This document shows, piece after piece, positions 1 to 9,884 of a stretch of DNA of 64,000 bases (position 1 is the stretch's first letter; each line of letters starts with the position of its first letter). The DNA is taken from NCBI GenBank assembly GCA_033398695.1, contig CM065804.1, positions 36,161,501-36,225,500 on the forward strand, in the 5' to 3' direction. The notes under the pieces are model-generated. The model saw only the letters and a list, made by a program, of their open reading frames with translations. It did not search any database and had not been told where the DNA came from. The position numbers were made by a program, and so were the translations under genes. The stretch is from Orobanche coerulescens. Its lineage: Eukaryota; Streptophyta; Magnoliopsida; Lamiales; Orobanchaceae.

Positions 1-840
1 ATCCAGGCTGTATTCAACAAGTGGAGAATCTTATCTGTAGTTTGATTAAGATGAGATAAAATATAGTACTATTATATGTTATTGTTGAGTATTGGGTTGG
101 TAGGTTGACAATACGATTTCCCTGATATGCCCTGAACAAAGTCGATCTGTGTTGTATAAATAAGCACATGAAAATTTTAAATAACAAATAAGAAGACAAG
201 AGTTGGTAGATAACGAAAGAGGGATGTGAAATGCACGTATGTGGACAAGATACTAGAGCAGCTGAGCAGCCCTTATATGATTAATTTTTATCATTAAAAT
301 TTATTTTAACTCTATCATGTAGATTAATCAAAATATAATTAGATTCTTTAAAGATTAGTTAAATAATTATGCATAAAATAAGCAAATCTTTGATTTTAGC
401 AATAATGAATTATACTTGTAGTTTATAATTGTATTGCATAGATAGATGAATCATGTTAAAAGAGAATCTCGAATTATCATCAATTTCTTATCACTTAATA
501 GAATAACTAGGGTAAGAATAATAGTAGAAGATAGAAATAATAATAGAAGAATTACTACTGTGAAATAATATTTAAATATTGCAATTGAGATTAGTCTGAT
601 TAGACAAGAATCAAAACTTAATCAAATGATCAAATGTGCAAGTAAAATTTCAATATAATATTAAAAGGAATATATTCTGAAGTGAAGACATGTATGATAG
701 TCTTTGATTAAAATATACCAACGTGGTAGATAATTTATTCTAATTGAAGTTTGATTTTATTACGAACAATTTACGAATTCGGCATTTAATAAAAAATATA
801 GATCCATATATAAAATATGAAATAAATACAGTGGTATTAC
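1..840. other. AT-rich stretch without a recognisable gene
   Basis: I see no convincing coding region, RNA gene or complete element here. The sequence is AT-rich, with stops in all frames, and recurs at 12395-13233. It is probably intergenic or decayed transposon DNA that was copied with the larger block. Confidence 0.6.
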
Positions 841-1305
841 TGTTAGGAATACTTGTTAGATTTTGATGATGTCATCATTGTACTTGTTTATTCAAATGTA
901 TGTTTATTACTTGGCAAATGTAAGAAAGAACCAAATGAGTATCTTCCATAGGCCGAATTGAGTTAAAATAAATACTTGGAAAAATGTAAAGAAGAACCAA
1001 ATGAGTATCTTCTATAAGCTATATAAGATAGGTTTTCGGCTAAGTACAAAGTACAGATAAGTACATCAGAGAAGTTTCGGACAGACAATCAACATCACAG
1101 AAGCTTAACCAAACACTGCAGAAAGCCGAGTCACAGTCAAGTGAAAATCAGAGAAGATCTGGTCAACAAATTTTATCAGAGAAGTTTGACCAGACTGCAG
1201 TCAAGTGATCAGACGAAGCCCAAGTCATCAGAAGTTTGACCTCAGATCAGTCAAGTTCATCAGGTCAGAAGACTTCAGACAAGTCGTCTGATCAAAGAAG
1301 TCTCG
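841..1305 (+). mobile_element. Copia-like LTR fragment
   Basis: It begins TGTTAGGAATACTTGTTAG and is followed by GATGATGTCATCATTG, which resembles the start of some plant copia LTRs. The distal half contains imperfect tandem units built on ATCAGAGAAGTTTGACC. No clear CA terminus or primer site is visible, because the sequence passes directly into copia leader DNA near 1306. The second copy is at 13234-13702. Assignment to copia is tentative. Confidence 0.4.
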
Positions 1306-1745
1306 TTAGGAATAAAATTACCATAATTATATTTGTGGGAAATTAATTACCGAACGAAATATAAAAAACGGAGCCAAAAACACAAGCCCGCGGCCCGGCA
1401 TTGCCCATTGACCAGCGACCTCCGCCAGCCGACCATCCCAGCCCATCCTAGCACTTCGCTTGTAAGGCGACCCATTTGCCGGTCCTACCATTTTTACGGC
1501 TCGTTTTTTTGTCCCGAATCCAAAAATAATATTTTTTTAATTTTTATATTACACAATTAAATCAGTTTTTCAAAAGAAAAATAGGTTTATATTGTAACAT
1601 AAAATCATGAAAAAATAATTTTTAGATGAACAATTGAAAATCAACGATTAATGCGATTATGATACCAAATCATAAACCATCCAATCAAGCATTCCAAATG
1701 CTAAATATCGTATATACGATCGCAAGACCTACGCTCTGATACCAC
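1306..1745 (-). mobile_element. Copia 5' leader fragment with primer site (minus strand)
   Basis: This piece lies directly outside a minus-strand copia LTR and matches the leader of the larger copia at 52350-52884. At 1731-1745 the plus strand reads CGCTCTGATACCAC; its complement GTGGTATCAGAGCG is a primer binding site for initiator tRNA-Met. About 27 bp retained in copy 2 near 13725 and in the larger copia are missing here. No coding sequence is present. Confidence 0.65.
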
Positions 1746-2745
1746 TGTTGGGATTCGGTGCCTAAAACGAAGGCCCAGCGGAAGCGGTAAAACGAAAATT
1801 AATTCGATCCGAATCCCTACGAGGATCGATCGAGCTACATATATACGAATATATAAAACGAAACACAAGAGATACGAGAAACATACCCTCATAGTCCGTT
1901 TATTAAATGGTATCCTTCTCTTGAGCTATTCCCCAAGCTTTGCTTGATCTCTACGAATCCAATCCGCCCCAAGCCCTTGGATGATCCAACGTCGAAAGTA
2001 CAACGTCTCTACTTGCCACACGCCGGATAAACGAACGGAACGACAATCACCCGATTAAACTCTAAGGTTACGGCTAGAATCAAGTGATGTAAACTTTATA
2101 TTCAAGATTATAACACTCTAAGTGCTTAATCTATATCTCTCAATTGTCTCTCAATTTATCTCCAAGAAATAATTATATTTGTGAATTAAATTAATCACCC
2201 AGTAATTTATTTAATTCATTAGGCTGTAAATTGATTTATCCAATAAATTAATCTTGACATCCAATGTCCCAAAAACAATTATACATCCAATGTCCAATAA
2301 ATTATATATCCAATATCTAATATTAATAATGAGATAATTAGCTCGATTCATTCCGTCGTCAATCCTATTGCGCGACTCGGTAGGTCCGTCTCAGTCAGCA
2401 ATAGGAGGAACCAAATAATAGTAGCACCACCTAGCCAGCCTAGCGGCCTACACTGTACCCCAACTGAGAACGAATGATTGGGATCATTCAAGAACCATTC
2501 TTTCGTGAATACCAGTATACGTATAAACCCTTATTTCAAATGTCCCGATCAAGATATAGGGTCACGGTCAGTTAAACCCTATCTGTACTTGATCCTATGC
2601 ATGCGTTAATGCAAATCGAGATCATCGAGCTCTCGTGTGTCCAATACAACTAGCTCCAATGCTTTGGCAAAAGACTTATGATCTCATATGCCAATAACCG
2701 CATAGGACATATAACCCGCTCACTAACGGTAGAAAGAATTCTATC
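1746..2745 (-). mobile_element. Truncated copia LTR (same family as 45311-54892)
   Basis: It begins TGTTGGGATTCGGTGCC next to the minus-strand primer site, and matches the first kilobase of the LTRs at 45311 and 52885, including the GATCGATCGAGCTACG and CCACCTAGCCAGCCT stretches. Near 2746 the match stops and a different copia fragment begins, so roughly half of the 2-kb LTR is lost. The second copy is at 14150-15144. Confidence 0.75.
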
Positions 2746-3211
2746 TTTAGAGAATGTGTATGCCTTGGATATATCACCCAACACATTAAGGAAGCCAGTG
2801 GATTACCAGTTAATAAAGATCCAACAATATTATTTGAAGGTAATGCTGCATGTATTACGTAGACCAAGAAAAGATATATCAAGAACGACAGAACCAAACA
2901 CATTCCCCCAAAGTTCTTCGCATACACCCAAGAACGTGAAAAGGAGAAGGAGATTGTCATTCAGTATGTTCGGTCATGTGACAATGTTGCAGATTATTTA
3001 CAAAGGCGCTCCCAACCTTAGTTTTTAGAAAACATGTCCACATTATTGGGATGCGGCATCTCCGAAATTTATGAAGATATTCACCCTTGTTAAGTCGAGG
3101 GGGAGCTCATATAGCTGTACTCTTCTTCCCTTATCATGGTTTTGTCGCACATGGTTTTCCTGATAAGGTTTTTAATGAGGCAGCTATATATCATAGTCAT
3201 TCAAGGGAGAG
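2746..3211 (+). pseudogene. Copia RNase H C-terminal fragment with 3' untranslated tail
   Basis: A plus-strand reading frame from about 2815 translates to the end of a Ty1/copia RNase H: it includes FEGNAACI, a KTKKGYIKNDRTKHIPPKFF-like stretch, IVIQYVRSCDNVAD and the leucine/glutamine-rich end. In complete elements this part removes the RNA strand after reverse transcription. All upstream domains are absent. The copy here has a stop after the codons for CIT (TAG where copy 2 has CAG). A GGGGGAG tract near 3102 and AAGGGAGAG at 3204-3212 precede the LTR start and could act as polypurine tracts. Copy 2 is at 15145-15615. Confidence 0.75.
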
Positions 3212-3434
3212 TGTTGAAATGCGCACCCTCGAAGTGCGTAATGATATAATATATTATAACATGTGAATGATGATTATGCCCCTAATGAAATTGTGTAATT
3301 ACATTTGATCCACATGAAGTTTTCCTGTAAATAGGGATTCAGGTCTTAATGAAAATTTAATCCAAGAGAAACACCTTCTCTATATCCTCTCTATTCTCTT
3401 TGTATTCTCTTTAACTTATTGCAGTTTTATAACA
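3212..3434 (+). mobile_element. Short copia 3' LTR
   Basis: It begins TGTTGAAATG after a purine-rich tract and ends TTATAACA, about 223 bp. It follows the RNase H fragment in the same orientation, so the two form the 3' end of a 5'-truncated copia element distinct from the 2-kb LTR family. The next ~290 bp (to 3728) are AT-rich and hold nothing I recognise. Copy 2 is at 15616-15837. Confidence 0.65.
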
Positions 3435-3728
3435 CATTTTTAATAGGTATTCAATTTCTTTTTTTCCCATCACTAATATTCATTCAACCAATCAATTTTG
3501 AGAGATTTAATCATAACCATCCAACCACCATATTGTATAAATTTATTATGTTTTAATTTTTTAAGTATTAAAATAACATATAAATAAAAGTAAAATAAAT
3601 ATTACACATTCTATTTCAGGCTAAAAATGGAGAATTAGTGAAAAAATCCGGAATTGTTAAAGTAAATACACATATGTGCCTTACTCTATAGGTTAATGAG
3701 ATTCTCCTAGTTAGTGTATGGCTAGGCC

Positions 3729-3838
3729 TGTTAGAATGTTCCAGAATATGTAATCTCTCCCTATTTAAAGGGACCCTATCAATGATAATATACACATCTT
3801 CTGCCCTAATTCTTGTCTTACATTCTTTTACTTCAACA
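3729..3838 (+). mobile_element. Short LTR of a third copia-like element (copia D)
   Basis: The segment starts TGTTAGAATGTTCC, contains a CTATTTAAAG core-promoter-like box, and ends TTCAACA. It is followed directly by CGTTATGAGCATG, similar to the sequence that follows some short plant copia LTRs. A leader and, far downstream in the second copy, a copia gag fragment (37443) are consistent with one host element. The start is lost in copy 2. The exact left edge is uncertain. Confidence 0.45.
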
Positions 3839-4348
3839 CGTTATGAGCATGTACTCTACCGATAGAGCAAAGAAAAAATCGTCCAATATACTGGAAAGAA
3901 ATCAGATTTTCTTTTCTGCAAACCCTAGCAGTCACCTTCTTCCCCAGAAACCCCTCTCCGTCTTATGCAATCGGCTGCCGGTTTACACTATGCTCGTCAA
4001 TCCGACGCGACTCGTCATCCACCTCACTGCCCCCTGCTCCAATTCCGAACAGTTTGCAACCTTCAGCTGTGCCCCGCATCGTACACCGCCACTGCGACTA
4101 GAACCCTGCAATCGCCATCTTCACCACACACAGCCTGGTCCGCATCGTCCGCCTCAGATTGGATTTCCCAGCCCGTTGCTGCCAGCCCGCGCCGGCCCGT
4201 TCGCATCTTTTTTTTTCAAACCCAGCACGCCTGCCACTCAGGACCCGACCCGATTCCAGTTGCAGACCCAGTATTGATCGGCTACACATTCCAGATCCGA
4301 TTCAGCCGCAATCCGACCCAGTTTTTCAGTACCCGCTCAGTCTTTTTT
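3839..4348 (+). mobile_element. Leader of copia D, interrupted by Cassandra
   Basis: About 510 bp between the short LTR and the Cassandra LTR. It is CCG- and CAC-rich with several overlapping open frames, none resembling a known domain, so I read it as untranslated leader or decayed 5' gag. It ends in a T run (4343-4349) that became the Cassandra target site. The same sequence is at 16209-16719. Confidence 0.4.
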
Positions 4349-4609
4349 TGTGATATCCCACACCGACTAGCAGAGAGCGGGCGAAGTGCCTTATTTGAGC
4401 ATGTCGTGACACCTTATAGCGTGAGGCCTTTTGGAGCCCAGTGGCTTCGGGGTGATGAGAACTCTGAAGTTAAGTGTGCTCGAGTGGAGAGCAATCTCAG
4501 GATGGGTGACCTCCTGGGAAGCTGCTCGCTGGGTTCCCAGAAACAAAAACTTGAGGGCGCCCAGAGCAGACAATATCATGCTACGGTGGAGGGGTCTTGG
4601 GATGTGACA
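4349..4609 (+). mobile_element. Cassandra-type TRIM LTR (copy 1)
   Basis: This 261-bp LTR starts TGTGATATCCCACA and ends GGGATGTGACA, and is followed two bases later by an initiator tRNA-Met primer site. Its centre carries a 5S rRNA-like segment (4455-4538), the hallmark of Cassandra terminal-repeat retrotransposons in miniature, which have no coding capacity and depend on other elements' enzymes. The 5' flank is a run of T. Two further LTRs of this family are at 16720 (split) and 34889. The matching 3' LTR of this copy is not present, as the internal domain is broken at 4666. Confidence 0.88.
4455..4538 (+). promoter_or_regulatory. 5S rRNA-like segment with pol III control boxes
   Basis: It aligns by eye with the 3' two thirds of plant 5S rRNA: GAAGTTAAGTGTGCT matches the box A region and AGGATGGG the intermediate element, while GTGACCTCCTGGGAAG is the conserved box C. 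The 5' third of 5S is only weakly recognisable and the final bases differ, so this is not a functional 5S gene but part of the LTR. Whether pol III uses it cannot be read from sequence. Confidence 0.85.
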
Positions 4610-4612
4610 ATT

Positions 4613-4625
4613 TGGTATCGGAGCC
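4613..4625 (+). promoter_or_regulatory. Cassandra primer binding site
   Basis: TGGTATCGGAGCC lies two bases after the LTR end. It matches the initiator tRNA-Met 3' end (TGGTATCAGAGC) with one change. About 40 bp of internal domain follow before a gypsy LTR begins at 4666. Confidence 0.85.
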
Positions 4626-4665
4626 ACTCTGCCGTGTCGTGCGAGTGTGCCGACGAGGACGTCAG

Positions 4666-5000
4666 TGTAATACCCCGATTCTCAAATGGGACATTACACG
4701 CCGTAGAACCCTCGTGAGGTCTACCAGGCTAACACATGACACATATTCAGTACAAGAAAAATCCCAAAGGCACAATCATTAATGTAAAAATGGGGCCGCG
4801 GCCTCGGCCAAAACGTTTTAATAGAAGTACGTGAAAGTATAAGTCGATACCATGTCATTGCCCAAGCAGGGGAAATTAACCGAATACAATAAAATCATTC
4901 AAATTCCGATACTCAAACAATATAAATGACCCAACATAATTAAATACTCGAGCCTCATAATCATGCCAACCCATCCTTTGCGTGCATGTCCCGTGCCTGC
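4666..5000 (-). mobile_element. Truncated gypsy B LTR
   Basis: It starts TGTAATACCCCGATTCTC and follows the first ~335 bp of the 2.2-kb LTRs at 26190 and 32623, including the CGTAGAACCCTCGTGAGG and ACCAGGCTAACACATG stretches. The match stops near 5001, where unrelated DNA starts. It is inserted at the same Cassandra base as the gypsy sequence at 25551, showing that the insertion preceded the block duplication. Confidence 0.85.
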
Positions 5001-5418
5001 TTAAAGTATAAACCGACCACCGTCGAGGCGTATACATCGCCGCACAACAATTGCCCCCCAACTCGCTCCAATGTTGAAGACGTGGGGTGAGGTGGTTCTA
5101 CTGGCGATCGCTTAACTTAGACGAGTGACTCAGCATTTTACGGAACAGACGATCGTCTTTGAACGGACTAGTTTTGAATTTGGACGATCTGGTCGATCGC
5201 TGAAATGAGCAGGAAATGACAGCGGTTGTGGAAATGTCACCGGGGCACGTGTCGGGCTCCTGTTGGGGGAGTCCGACGGTTTTGTAGGGCTGTCCTTTGG
5301 CATGCCCTCGAAATGATGCGAACGCGGGATTCGAGGATAGCATTAAATGTTGCCCATCTGACGGTTGCACTTCAGTCCTCAGGACTCCATTTATTGCTCA
5401 GAAGCCCCCGCTCCTGCT

Positions 5419-5426
5419 TATAAAAA
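5419..5426 (+). promoter_or_regulatory. TATA-like box upstream of the multi-exon gene
   Basis: TATAAAAA lies about 155 bp upstream of the ATG at 5575. The preceding ~400 bp (5001-5418) contain no reading frame of note. A gene-specific promoter suggests this unit was transcribed on its own rather than from an LTR. Confidence 0.45.
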
Positions 5427-5574
5427 GTACTAGGGTTACAAGGTTAAAAACCTTATGCGTTTCTGCCTGAGGAGAAGACATAGCCGATTTCTATTGAAGC
5501 TCTGTGTGACGATCGTCATTCGACTCAGACCATAGGTAAGAACAAAAAGTTCTTTCTCCCTCCTTTCTTTGAAT

Positions 5575-8150
5575 ATGTCCGGAGGAAGATCAGATGTGTA
5601 TGTATCGGGTAGTACTTCCACTGCCGGGGCTTTGACCGCCCGGGATGAACCTTCTGCGGAATTTCATGATGACATCGCCGTCGAGGCCATCCGTTCCGAG
5701 ATTGAGCCCACGGAGATCAAGGAATTTTTTAATGAGGCTAACGCGGCGAAGACGGTGGAGGCCGATTGGATCCATTCACTGAAACTGGAGGAGGCGGATG
5801 CGACGGCGCACAGGGAGCGGGACAGCGCGATCGGCAAAGCCTTCACAGATTTGCCGAACTCATGGAGATATTGGCCGACCCTCTTCTCAAGTTTAACTTC
5901 AATGATTATTCGATCGCCCATCCTTATGAACCTGTAAGGAGGACGTTGTTCCGGGCTACCCGCCGCTCTCCGTGGACCCTTGGCCAGATCGGGAGCTCGG
6001 CGACCAGGAAGGATCTGGACCGCTGGAGGGCGAGGTTCCATGTTCCTTCTGATGTCAGCCTCCACGTGCCTGCCGAGAACGAGCGAGCCGATCAACCTCC
6101 CGAGGGCATGGTCGCCGTCAATTAGGCGATAATGGAGGTTGGACTGCAATTCCCACTGTCGTTCGCTGTCTCCTATCTGTTGACCGCCTGGAACGTGGCG
6201 CCGCTTCAATTGACGCCTAACGCCTGGCTGCAAATCATTTTCACCTTCACTCTGTTTGGCGGCCATCGGTTATATCGTCTTCCTTCGCCATTGGAGATGA
6301 ACCATCTCTTTAAGTTGACGTCTCAAAAGGGCACGATCGGTGGCTATCATATCCAAGGTCGCTCGGTCCGGGTGATTCTTGGAGTCCCGAATAAAGTGAG
6401 GGGTGATCCATCAAAGTGGTTCTGGGTCGGAGGTGCTTGGAAATCGGCGACGAGCGACAATCCGACCGACGAGTTGGATATTCCCACTCGCTTTCTGGAG
6501 AGGAGTCCGAGTAAGGATTTAGATTCTCCCTTTGTTCGGACATTTTCTGAACTGATCTAATTTTGGTCTTCTTTTTGCTGGTGTCATTGTTCCGGCAGCG
6601 GGAGACCTTGCTTTTGACTTTGCGATCGTCTGGGAGAAGATACTGAGTCTTCCTGACGACCATTTAGACGCCCGCCAAATTAACAACGAAGCCTGCTGGT
6701 TGGCAGCTCGGCTTTTTCGCTACCCTTTGCATCTAAAGGTTCCAGGTACAAACTTTCGCGATATTCTTTGATATGCCGATCGACTCGACCGAGGAAGATT
6801 ACTAACTTCGTCATTTGTTTTCTTTTGCAGAAGTTCATTTCCCTTGCTTCCCAGAGCCTCCTGCTGCGATTGCCATGTCTAATCTCGGGGTTATGAACCG
6901 TCTCCACCAAGGGAAAAAGGTGAGCCGAGCTACTTATACTCCGCCGCGACCGACCCCGGAGGCACGACCTCTCCAGGAACCTGTCGCCGAAGGGCGGGAG
7001 CCTCAGGTGGAGGAGCAACTTCGGCTTATCCGTAAGAAACGGAGGACTAAGGAGGCCTCGACCCCTGTTACTGCAGATGAGATGTCGATCTCTGTGCCAC
7101 CGATTTCCAAGATTCCTCCGGCGGAGGGGTCCACGCCATGTTCGGATTTTCTTCAGTCCATGGCGACTGCTGAGGCCGAGACTTTGCGTGGCAATCCATT
7201 CTTCGGTCGTGACCCAGAGAAGGTCGAGAGGTAAGCCTGGTCGTTTTGCCAAATTATGAAACTTGTGTTGGAGACACACTTAACTCCTTTGTCACTTGTG
7301 CAGGATCCGCCATTCTGACCCGAGTTGCTCGCCGATGGTGCTGGACTTTCTGTCGAGCAAAGATCCTCGCGAGGTCAGCGATATCCCATTTTATGTTGCT
7401 TGGGCTACCACTTCCCTCACGAAGGCCTGGATGACCGATCTGGATGCAATCGCGCGTCGGCGATCTTCTGATGCGATGCAGGCTACCTTTGCGCTGGCCC
7501 TCCAGACGACGACGACGGCTGCCCAGTCCGTGAAGGACTATGAGGGGCGTCCGTCCACTGCCCGTCTCCATGCAGACCTCGAAGCCGCACGGAGACAAGT
7601 CATTGAATTTGGCGATCGGCTCGTGGCCATGGAGAAGAGCTCTGCGGAGGCGAAAATGCAGGCGAAGCAAGATGTTGACCGGGCGCGGTCGGCGACTGAC
7701 CGGATGCGGGACCAAATGACAGAAGCCCGCAAGTCGCACGCGGCCGCGCAGAAGAAGGCCGATTAGCTGAAGGTGACCATCGCCCGTCTGACCAGCAAGC
7801 TTGCATCCTCGAAGGAAGGGGATGCCGCCAAAATTGCCGAGCTTGAGGGCGCTAGCCAAATGGTTGCGGAGTTGAAGAAAAAGCTGAAGGCGATTGAGGC
7901 CGATCCCTTCGTTAACGTGGAGTACGTCAGCGAATTCGCCTATTACATGGCTTATGCTGACGCTATCCGCGCTGCTAAGAAGGGAGGGCTTGAGGTCGGC
8001 CCTTTGGCTGAAAATTTCAAAACCTATGCGTTGGAGCATCCTCTGCAACCTGCTTTCACAGTGCCGATCCTCGACCTTTCCGCGGATCTCGGAATCAACT
8101 TGAGCTGGTACTCGCTGCCGGAAAACCGTGTTCATCTGGGCGCCTCGTAG
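5575..8150 (+). pseudogene. Degenerate multi-exon 'gypsy-type transposon' domain gene (PF04195-like)
   Basis: Coding-like segments run 5575 to about 6558, 6599-6745, 6831-7230 and 7304-8150, separated by short introns with good signals: AG|GTAAG at 7231, TTTTGCAG ending at 6830, and TTGTGCAG ending at 7303. The first exon encodes VPSDVSLHVPAENERADQ and then EVGLQFPLSFAVSYLL with LTPNAWLQI, the pattern of the plant 'putative gypsy type transposon' domain. The last exon is a long coiled coil (LHADLEAARRQVIEFG, then LKKKLKAIEAD) followed by a GLEVGPLAENFKTYALEHP tail. Breaks are a frameshift near 5830-5890, TAG codons at about 6123 and at 7764, and a lost splice donor near 6555. The function of such proteins is unknown; they are usually found on plant transposons. 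A captured host gene is possible but less likely. Confidence 0.65.
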
Positions 8151-8286
8151 GATGGGGGTTCGGACCCTATAGCTGGCAATGGGATGGGCGCCGATCCTTG
8201 AGTCTGCTTTTTCACTTGTAATTTTTGTAGCTTTCGTTGTACTTTGGCCTTCGGGCGACCGTGTTTGTATTCTTATTCCAAGTAAT

Positions 8287-8294
8287 GAAATAAA
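8287..8294 (+). terminator. Possible polyadenylation signal
   Basis: AAATAAAT occurs about 140 bp after the stop codon of the multi-exon gene, in a T-rich 3' region typical of plant mRNAs. It is the only canonical AATAAA-type signal close to the gene end. Confidence 0.4.
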
Positions 8295-8362
8295 TGTTCG
8301 CTTTTCTGATTTCTTGCTTGTATGATTGTCTTTCTGAGTCTTTTGCTTAGTGTGCAACAATC

Positions 8363-8705
8363 CCGTAGCGTACGTAACTACCGAAGAATAGCGTACATAA
8401 TCCTTAGTCCAGAAGCTGCTGCCCTTATCAACTAATACCATTACGTAGATAACACCGCTGGTCTAACATACGTAATCTTCATACTATATTAACGTACGTA
8501 ACACCATACACATAACATACGTTGAACCATCCGTTGACTCACCTGTCCACAACCATGCCAAAGGCTGCCGACCACGGGCCCACTTGTCGGCCACAGCCTG
8601 GATCATGGCTGATTCCTCTCATAACGTACGCAATGCATGATACATAACGTACGTCATGCTTACCAATTTAGCGTATGTAGGCCACTAAGCTTAGCGTATG
8701 TAATG
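8363..8705. repeat. Orphan cluster of ACGTACGT-type palindromes
   Basis: About ten imperfect palindromes related to TAACGTACGTTA, such as TAGCGTACGTAAC, TAACGTACGTAAC, AACATACGTT and TAACGTACGCAA, are spread over about 340 bp. The same motif fills the U3 region of the gypsy C LTR at 39185-39510. No complete LTR surrounds this cluster, so it is probably a decayed LTR remnant. Confidence 0.6.
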
Positions 8706-9620
8706 GCTTCTGCACTTAGCCAAATCCAACTATTCCTGCCCGTCTCGACATACTGGATACGCATACACACATACTGAATATATGTACTCGCCCCAAAAAT
8801 ATTCTCATACGATACCTATGATATCAAAATTAGAACAATCTGATACACGATATCATTAAATATAACTTTCGACCAATTACGTCAATCGTACCAATACGAC
8901 TGTCTCCGTCTTCAAATTATTTTGTCCATACTGTATAGACACCAAGCTATGCAGTATATCTTAGATAAAATAACGCGAAAAATTTATACTAAAAATCCGG
9001 ATATTACAGAGATGATGTGTTGTAAAATTTGGTTGTGTAAATTGGTTGTACATGTAGCATTGTTGATTTTGTGTAGAGAGAATCAAAAATCTTATTTTGA
9101 TATTTATCTCTCAAAAGTCTTGAAGATAATATTCAAGAGTTGAATAATCAAAAGGATCAAGAATATATCATCATATCTTTGAAGGTTGATTCTTTGATCA
9201 AGAAAAGTATTTAGAATACTCATCTAATCTTCATTTTATCTTTTGAGTTTTATCTTTAATAACATATTGAATAAGATTCATAGTTGTTATTTTAGATCAA
9301 AGTTCAAGAACATTTGAATAAAATTCTTGGTGTTCTTGTTCTTACCATAATCAAGAACATACTTATATTCAAATTGATTTAAGTGAAATCTTTATTGAAT
9401 CGGAGCTAGCAATCCATTAGACGCTCGGGACTTGTTCGTTGTGTGGGTACCGTAGAGGACGCTCGCTCTTGCAACGTCTCTAGAAGGCTCGATCGAAAAC
9501 ACGGTACAAGAGGTAACAATCTTGTTCTTCGTACTTTGATAATATATTTGGATCCTCGGAGGGTTTAACATATTATATTTATACTTCCGCAACACTATTT
9601 CGGTATATGATGAGATCATA
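8706..9620 (+). mobile_element. Possible copia LTR end with degenerate primer site
   Basis: No protein domain is visible. From about 9390 the sequence (ATTAGACGCTCGGGACTTG, GGGTACCGTAGAGGACGC) resembles the 3' part of some copia LTRs. CCGCAACA at 9587-9594 is followed by TTTCGGTATATGATGAGATC, which could be a decayed initiator-tRNA primer site. The left part (8706-9380) is AT-rich, includes repeated CAAGAACAT-like phrases, and gives no clear boundary. A weak call. Confidence 0.3.
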
Positions 9621-9745
9621 AATCTTATTAGTTCAATAAAAATCTAACACTTATATCATCCAATATATGGTCAAAACCTTCATATATACAGCAGTTTCAA
9701 GAGTATACAGTCATACAATTCTACGTCAAAAACCAATGACGCAAT

Positions 9746-9884
9746 AGTAACACCTCCAGAATTTGCTATGGAATTACAGTACTGTGAATCCATTATGGGA
9801 CCCACCAGGCTATTTTAAAAGAAAAATAGAAAATTTGCTATTTTCGTAAATAATAATGAAATGAATCGATTCATTAATTTACAT
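9746..9884 (-). mobile_element. Gypsy-type LTR terminal fragment
   Basis: The segment carries the shared terminal layout of the gypsy LTRs in this window: GTAACACCTCC at the edge, then TACAGTACTGTGAATCC and GGGACCCACCAGGCT about 60 bp inside. It breaks off at a second, similar LTR start at 9885, so one LTR appears to have landed in or recombined with another. The initial TG has become AG. Confidence 0.55.

Larger units (their letters stand above)
1..4665 (+). repeat. Copy 1 of a large duplicated block
   Basis: This stretch is nearly identical to 12395-16787 and then, after an inserted element, to 25294-25550. The order of fragments is the same in both copies: AT-rich spacer, LTR-like fragment, copia leader and LTR on the minus strand, copia RNase H plus LTR on the plus strand, short copia LTR, Cassandra LTR. 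The copies differ by scattered substitutions, by about 27 bp present only in copy 2 near 13725, and by about 35 bp present only in copy 1 near 3717-3752. Because both copies carry the same junction between Cassandra and the gypsy LTR start, the duplication postdates those insertions. The left end lies outside the window. Confidence 0.9.

Noticed and set aside
4455..4538. A true 5S rRNA gene
   Set aside because: Only the 3' part resembles 5S, the termini are wrong, there is no tandem array, and it lies inside TG...CA LTRs with primer site and PPT.
4391..4627. Minus-strand open frame across the Cassandra LTR (also at 25264-25509 and 34833-35087), often annotated as a small protein
   Set aside because: It is the antisense of the 5S-like LTR segment; the shared peptide is explained by the conserved RNA-gene sequence and not by protein constraint.
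3813..4717. Overlapping open frames of 154 and 250 codons upstream of and through the Cassandra LTR
   Set aside because: They cross an LTR boundary and the 5S-like segment, have biased Pro/His/Ser composition, and no domain; best explained as leader DNA without stops.
7254..8441. 395-codon minus-strand open frame
   Set aside because: It is the antisense of the last exon of the multi-exon gene; the plus strand has the splice signals and coiled-coil pattern, and this frame has no recognisable domain.
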